The notes under the pieces were generated by a model, which ran no database searches, had not been told where the DNA came from, and was given only the letters and a program-made list of their open reading frames with translations. The translations under genes were made by a program, and so were the position numbers. From the NCBI GenBank assembly GCA_029379385.1, contig CM055606.1:1612001-1676000 (forward strand): a DNA stretch of 64,000 nucleotides. Direction: 5' to 3'. Source of the DNA: Quillaja saponaria. Lineage: Eukaryota; Streptophyta; Magnoliopsida; Fabales; Quillajaceae. The stretch's first letter is position 1, and every line of letters starts with the position of its first letter. Positions 60,182-64,000 of the stretch are shown here, one piece after another.

Positions 60182-61316
60182 TAGGGATGAAAATTAGGCC
60201 GAGTCCATGTTGGGCTCAGCTTAGCCCTAATGGGTATACAATTGGGTCTTTAATAGGTATGAGTCTGGGTATTTTTAATTTTTACCCATTGGGTCTGGGA
60301 AAAACCCGAAATCTATTGGCCTAAAATAAAATTTTAATAAAATTAAAATATATAATTAAAAAAATTATGAAAAAAACATAGTTTAATATATATATATATA
60401 TATATATAAATAGTTTTCATAATAGTTTGAGTGATGTTATATTTGCCTTGGCAAAGAAAAAGAATCATGTCCCCTTTAGGAACTCAAAGTTGACATATAT
60501 ACATTCTCCAGGTACATTAAGGACTACAAACTTTATATCTTCAATGCCTTTCTTTTCCAGTATCTATTCCCTCATTACTTGTTAAGAAGCAAAGTTTTAC
60601 TTGTTCACTAATCCTGCTACAATAACTGGCTTTGGATGCATTAAAATCTCTCTTTATATTTTATTCTCAAAACGTACTTTGACAATACTCTGGCTTTTTA
60701 TCCTTAAAACAAACTTAGTTTTTTGAAGGCCTACTTATTTAAATTTAGATTACAAATATGTTAGTGGGTTGAATTGACATCCAAACTAAATTTTTTTATT
60801 TAATGTCATGCAGCCATGTCTTGGACAGGATTCCAAAATATTGATGTTTGTCAATGTATCACCGGATTTTTTTTCTATTGGCAAGTCCCTTTGTTTGCTT
60901 CGTTTGGTGCTTGATATAATGCCTGCAAGATTAAGATCCTTTGCTGTCAGACATTAATGCGGCCTTTGGATCCTCGATTGAGTTATGGTTGAAAGTGCAT
61001 TTGATTTGGTTGGCGCAATTATAATCATACATCTAACTGTTATTTGGAATGCATTGGTGTAGAATAGCATAATAGTAGAATAGTTTATATTTAAACAAAA
61101 CTTTAATATTAATTAAAGACTATTTTTCAATTAGTTTTTAACTAAAAAATAATTTTTATATTAAAAAAATCGGGTAAATGGGAAGACAATCAGTTCGGGT
61201 TCGAGTTGGAGCCTTAGTATGCCTATTAAGTAATGGATCTAAAATGGGTCTTATTTTTGGATTTATAATGAGTAAATAATGGCCAGCCTGGACCCGGCCC
61301 ATTGTCGTCTCAATAT
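60182..61316. mobile_element. hAT-like MITE / non-autonomous element, about 1.1 kb
   Basis: The left end GTAGGGATGAAAATTAGGCC is roughly the inverse of the right end GGACCCGGCCCATTGTCGTC. Both subterminal regions repeat GGGTC/TGGGT words. This style is typical of plant hAT-derived elements. No transposase was found inside. An 8-bp target duplication was not resolved. Confidence 0.55.
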
Positions 61317-61509
61317 TGAAGAGAAAACTTAGCTTTAGACTTTTCTTTTCCCCCACTCCAATTTTTACTAATTATTAAGAATTTATTTATTTTAATAAAA
61401 TGAGAATAATTAGCTAATGAAGTTCAGTTTGAATGAAAATTGAACACAAGCAAGTTTAATTTAGACTAAGGCAATTGAATTGTTAAAATTAATTGGATTT
61501 GTAGAATTC
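61317..61509. other. AT-rich spacer
   Basis: Nothing seen. Confidence 0.4.
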
Positions 61510-61912
61510 CAACTGAGAGTGGGGGTTTTTAACATAACAAATAGATAAGCAAAGGTGGCATTGGCCAATGGCCATAGGTGCTAAGATGGAGAACAAAATT
61601 TCAATTGTTTTGGTTCAAAGTCCACGACATTTACCCAACCAAGAAAAATCCATTTGTATGTCAAACAACAAGTCATCATGATACGAGTTCTAGTTCTTTG
61701 AATTCAAAATGGTTCAAGTCCCTGCTGTATTGTAACAGATTCAACAGGATTGGTAGAACCATTGGAGATGTTAGTATAAGGGGGAAAATTAGTTAGGGAC
61801 CTCTGAGTATTAGTACTAGAATTGAACTGTATTTTCATTATTAGATTAATCAATGAAATGATTTTCTTTTCTCTCTTTAATTCTTCTTCTTAATTTGGGA
61901 AAAATCCTATGA
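61510..61912 (+). repeat. Probable 5' LTR of Ty3/gypsy element
   Basis: This is the stretch just before the primer-binding site. It ends in a T-rich and CTTCTTCTTAATT region typical of LTR ends. The left border is a guess, because the right LTR lies outside the window. Confidence 0.4.
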
Positions 61913-61913
61913 G

Positions 61914-61926
61914 TGGTATCAGAACC
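61914..61926 (+). other. Primer-binding site (initiator tRNA-Met type)
   Basis: TGGTATCAGAACC is close to the tRNA-iMet-complementary TGGTATCAGAGC used by many plant LTR retrotransposons. Confidence 0.7.
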
Positions 61927-61929
61927 TAA

Positions 61930-64000
61930 TCCTTGCACTATGGGAAGTCATGGCTAAGACATGAAAGGGTAATGAAGCTATAGGTGAATGTTGGAACATG
62001 CAATAATGTTAGAATTCTGAATCCATCGGTGAACTACCCAGGAACAAGTTGTGGGACTACCCCGGTAACCAGGGAGCATATGCCTCATATCTTGCTAACA
62101 CTTCCCAAATTCAAGGATTATTAACTTATAAAAAAGGTCTCACAAGTGGATTTCCCTCACTTCAAAGAGAAAATTTTCAAGAACTAGTACTTGAGGTGCT
62201 AGAATTTCTTCGGAGTGGATTAGACACTTGAGGAATACAAGGTTGGGTTGGTTTCCACTCATATGGGGGATAAAGTGTTGGAATGGCTTAAAAGTTTCAT
62301 CAAAGATAGAGGACTAGATGGACTCACATTGAAATAGTATCTACAAGAATTACAGGGAAGGTTTAGAGGTGATACTGAAAGACCAATGATAGCTTTGAAA
62401 ACTTGAAACTGGTAGGATCTGTTGAGGAGTACAACCAATAGTTTGAGCAAATCAAGAATCATTGCTTTATATCTAAGGAACTTTTTCTTGATCACTATCT
62501 TAAAGGTCTCAAAGAGGAAATCTGGTATGGCATCAACATTGTAGAGGCCGAATCTTTGACTCAAGCTATGAAATTGACTAGGACTGAAGAAAGGTTCCTT
62601 AATTCCTTATTGCACAAGAAGGAATCCCTACGACTTGTGAAGCACCCATCCTATCCAAATAGCCTACATACACCATGTTTTCAACAAAACACATCAAACA
62701 ACACTAAATTTGTCCTAAGAAACAAAAGACCAAGCCACTTCAAAGGACAATACAATAAGCCTACAAACAATTAGATCTACAAAACTCACAAAGAACCTTT
62801 ATCCATAACCAATAAGGAGATGGAAAAAAGGATAAATAAAGGACTATGTTTTTACTGCAACGATAAGTACTTCCAAGGTCACATATGTAAGGGAGGTCAA
62901 TTATACCTTACAATTATTCCAGATGAGCCACATGAAGCAGCAGAAAAGGAGAAACTAGACTTCTCTGACTTTAGCAATGAGGCAGAAAAGTTTGAGATTT
63001 TAGTATCAATGATGATATTGAGAGGAAATACAAGTTCAAGAACTGTGGGAAGATATCAAACAATGAAAATAGCAGGAAGAGTTAAGAAAAATAAGGTGTT
63101 GATGTTGATTAATAGTGGTAGCACCCACAACTTTGTGGATGCTTCACTGGTGAATAGGTTAAGCTTTAAAACAAAATATACCCTTCCATGGAAGTGACAA
63201 TGGCTGATGGATATGGCTAATGGATCCAAGATTAAGGTACAAGCAATTGTAAAGGTTTGCCGTGGTATTTAGGAAAGACTTAGTTCTCTGCTAACTTCTT
63301 GATGAGGCCACTAGTTTGCTATGGAATGGTTCTAAGAATGCAATGGTTGTCTTTGTTAAGGAACATACACTGGAATTTTAAGTCTCTGTAAATGAGTTTT
63401 CAATGGCAGGGTCAGAAAATAGAATTGCAAGGTATAAACCCTTCAATTATTGATTTGGGAAAAGGTGGAACAAAAGGACTACTACTCCAACATATGTCTG
63501 GCAACCAGTCCATGTTAATCCAGGTAACAGTAGCCGAAATGAAGGAGAAGCAATAAACAATAAGCATGTACCTTGTGTGTTTATCATATTTAGAGGTAAC
63601 TCTTAATGAATTAGAGCTTTTGCTGCAAAACTATGGTTCTATGTTTGATAAACCAACTTCATTATCTCCTGAGAGAATCTGTGATTATAAAATTCCACTG
63701 AAAGAAGAAAAGATGCATATAAATCAAAAACCTTATAGGTATAGACCCTTACAAAAGGATGTAATAGAGAAAATGGTGAAGGAAATGCTAGAAAATAAAA
63801 TCATTAGGGAAAACTTTAGCTCTTTTGCTTCCCCAATTGTATTAGTCAAGAAAAAAGACGATGTATAGAGGTTCTGCATTGACTATAAGAAGTTAGATCA
63901 TGCCACCATCAAGAAGAAATTCCATATTCTCTTGATTGAAGAGCTTTTGGATGATTTTTATAGAGCCAAATACTTATCTAAGTTGGATCTCATGTCTGGT
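61930..64000 (+). mobile_element. Ty3/gypsy retrotransposon gag-pol, degenerate, cut by window end
   Basis: Domains appear in gag-pol order across broken frames. The capsid part has RGDTERPMIALK, then EEYNQQFEQIKNH and DHYLKGLKEEIWYG. A zinc knuckle CFYCNDKYFQGHIC (62820-62920) follows. The aspartic protease is at about 63090-63150. The start of reverse transcriptase is at about 63560-64000, with NQKPYRYRPLQKDVIEKMV and FASPIVLVKKKDD. The protease motif reads LINSGSTHNF, so the catalytic Asp of L(I/V)DSGSTHNF is Asn. A TAG at 63866-63868 interrupts RT just before RFCIDYKKLDHATIKKKF and KYLSKLDLMSG. Many frameshifts lie in gag. The copy is dead. Integrase and the 3' LTR are beyond the window. 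Confidence 0.88.

Noticed and set aside
1..64000. tRNA, rRNA, CRISPR or bacterial-type operons
   Set aside because: No cloverleaf gene, rRNA core sequence or spaced repeat array was seen, and the gene structure is that of a plant nucleus.

Overview
The window looks like nuclear DNA of a flowering plant, probably a eudicot. It is very AT-rich, genes have short introns with GT..AG borders, and it carries plant-type LINE, CACTA, MULE and Ty3/gypsy remnants plus a dirigent gene. I cannot name the species from sequence alone. No tRNA, rRNA or CRISPR array was seen.

The backbone is a plus-strand tandem array of one gene family: secreted amidase-signature hydrolases similar to the plant 'probable amidase At4g34880' group. 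I number the copies A (about 0.7-1.45 kb), B (13.26-13.87 kb), C (21.19-23.33 kb), D (36.10-38.25 kb), E (47.95-50.09 kb) and F (31.92-33.03 kb). D and E have five matched exons (549, 212, 252, 196 and 360 bp) and encode 522 residues each. C has the same exons but lacks one base just after its ATG. A, B and F are clear pseudogenes. Further last-exon scraps lie at 17.7, 23.5, 44.45, 50.2 and 53.6 kb, and orphan copies of the amidase 3' tail lie at 12.1, 18.5, 20.7, 33.4, 45.4, 46.6 and 47.7 kb, so the array was once larger.

Paired blocks are visible. Block C (about 17.7-25.65 kb) and block E (about 44.45-52.15 kb) each hold an amidase, a divergent relict amidase exon and a dirigent gene. Loss was reciprocal: C keeps the dirigent gene and has a broken amidase start, while E keeps the amidase and has a broken dirigent gene. 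Blocks B (11.8-14.5 kb) and D (33.0-39.9 kb) share upstream DNA and a BSD-domain gene scrap. A and F are the third pair.

Mobile DNA fills the spaces. A MULE scrap abuts amidase A. A short LTR retrotransposon (5.88-11.40 kb, ATTAG target duplication) contains a nested solo LTR (8.54-10.23 kb). A second solo LTR of the same family lies 0.56 kb upstream of amidase D. A LINE (30.07-31.92 kb) is fused to amidase F at a splice donor. A CACTA element spans 40.40-44.18 kb. An inverted pair of about 0.85-kb repeats flanks 53.6-57.7 kb, a hAT-like element lies at 60.18-61.31 kb, and a degenerate Ty3/gypsy element runs off the right end. Small host-gene scraps include an F-box/LRR 5' end (15.5-15.7 kb), two BSD-domain fragments and a possible secreted-peptide relict (54.3-54.6 kb).

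Three genes appear able to encode whole proteins: amidase D, amidase E and the dirigent gene at 24.95 kb. All three products carry a predicted signal peptide, so they probably act in the secretory pathway or apoplast.
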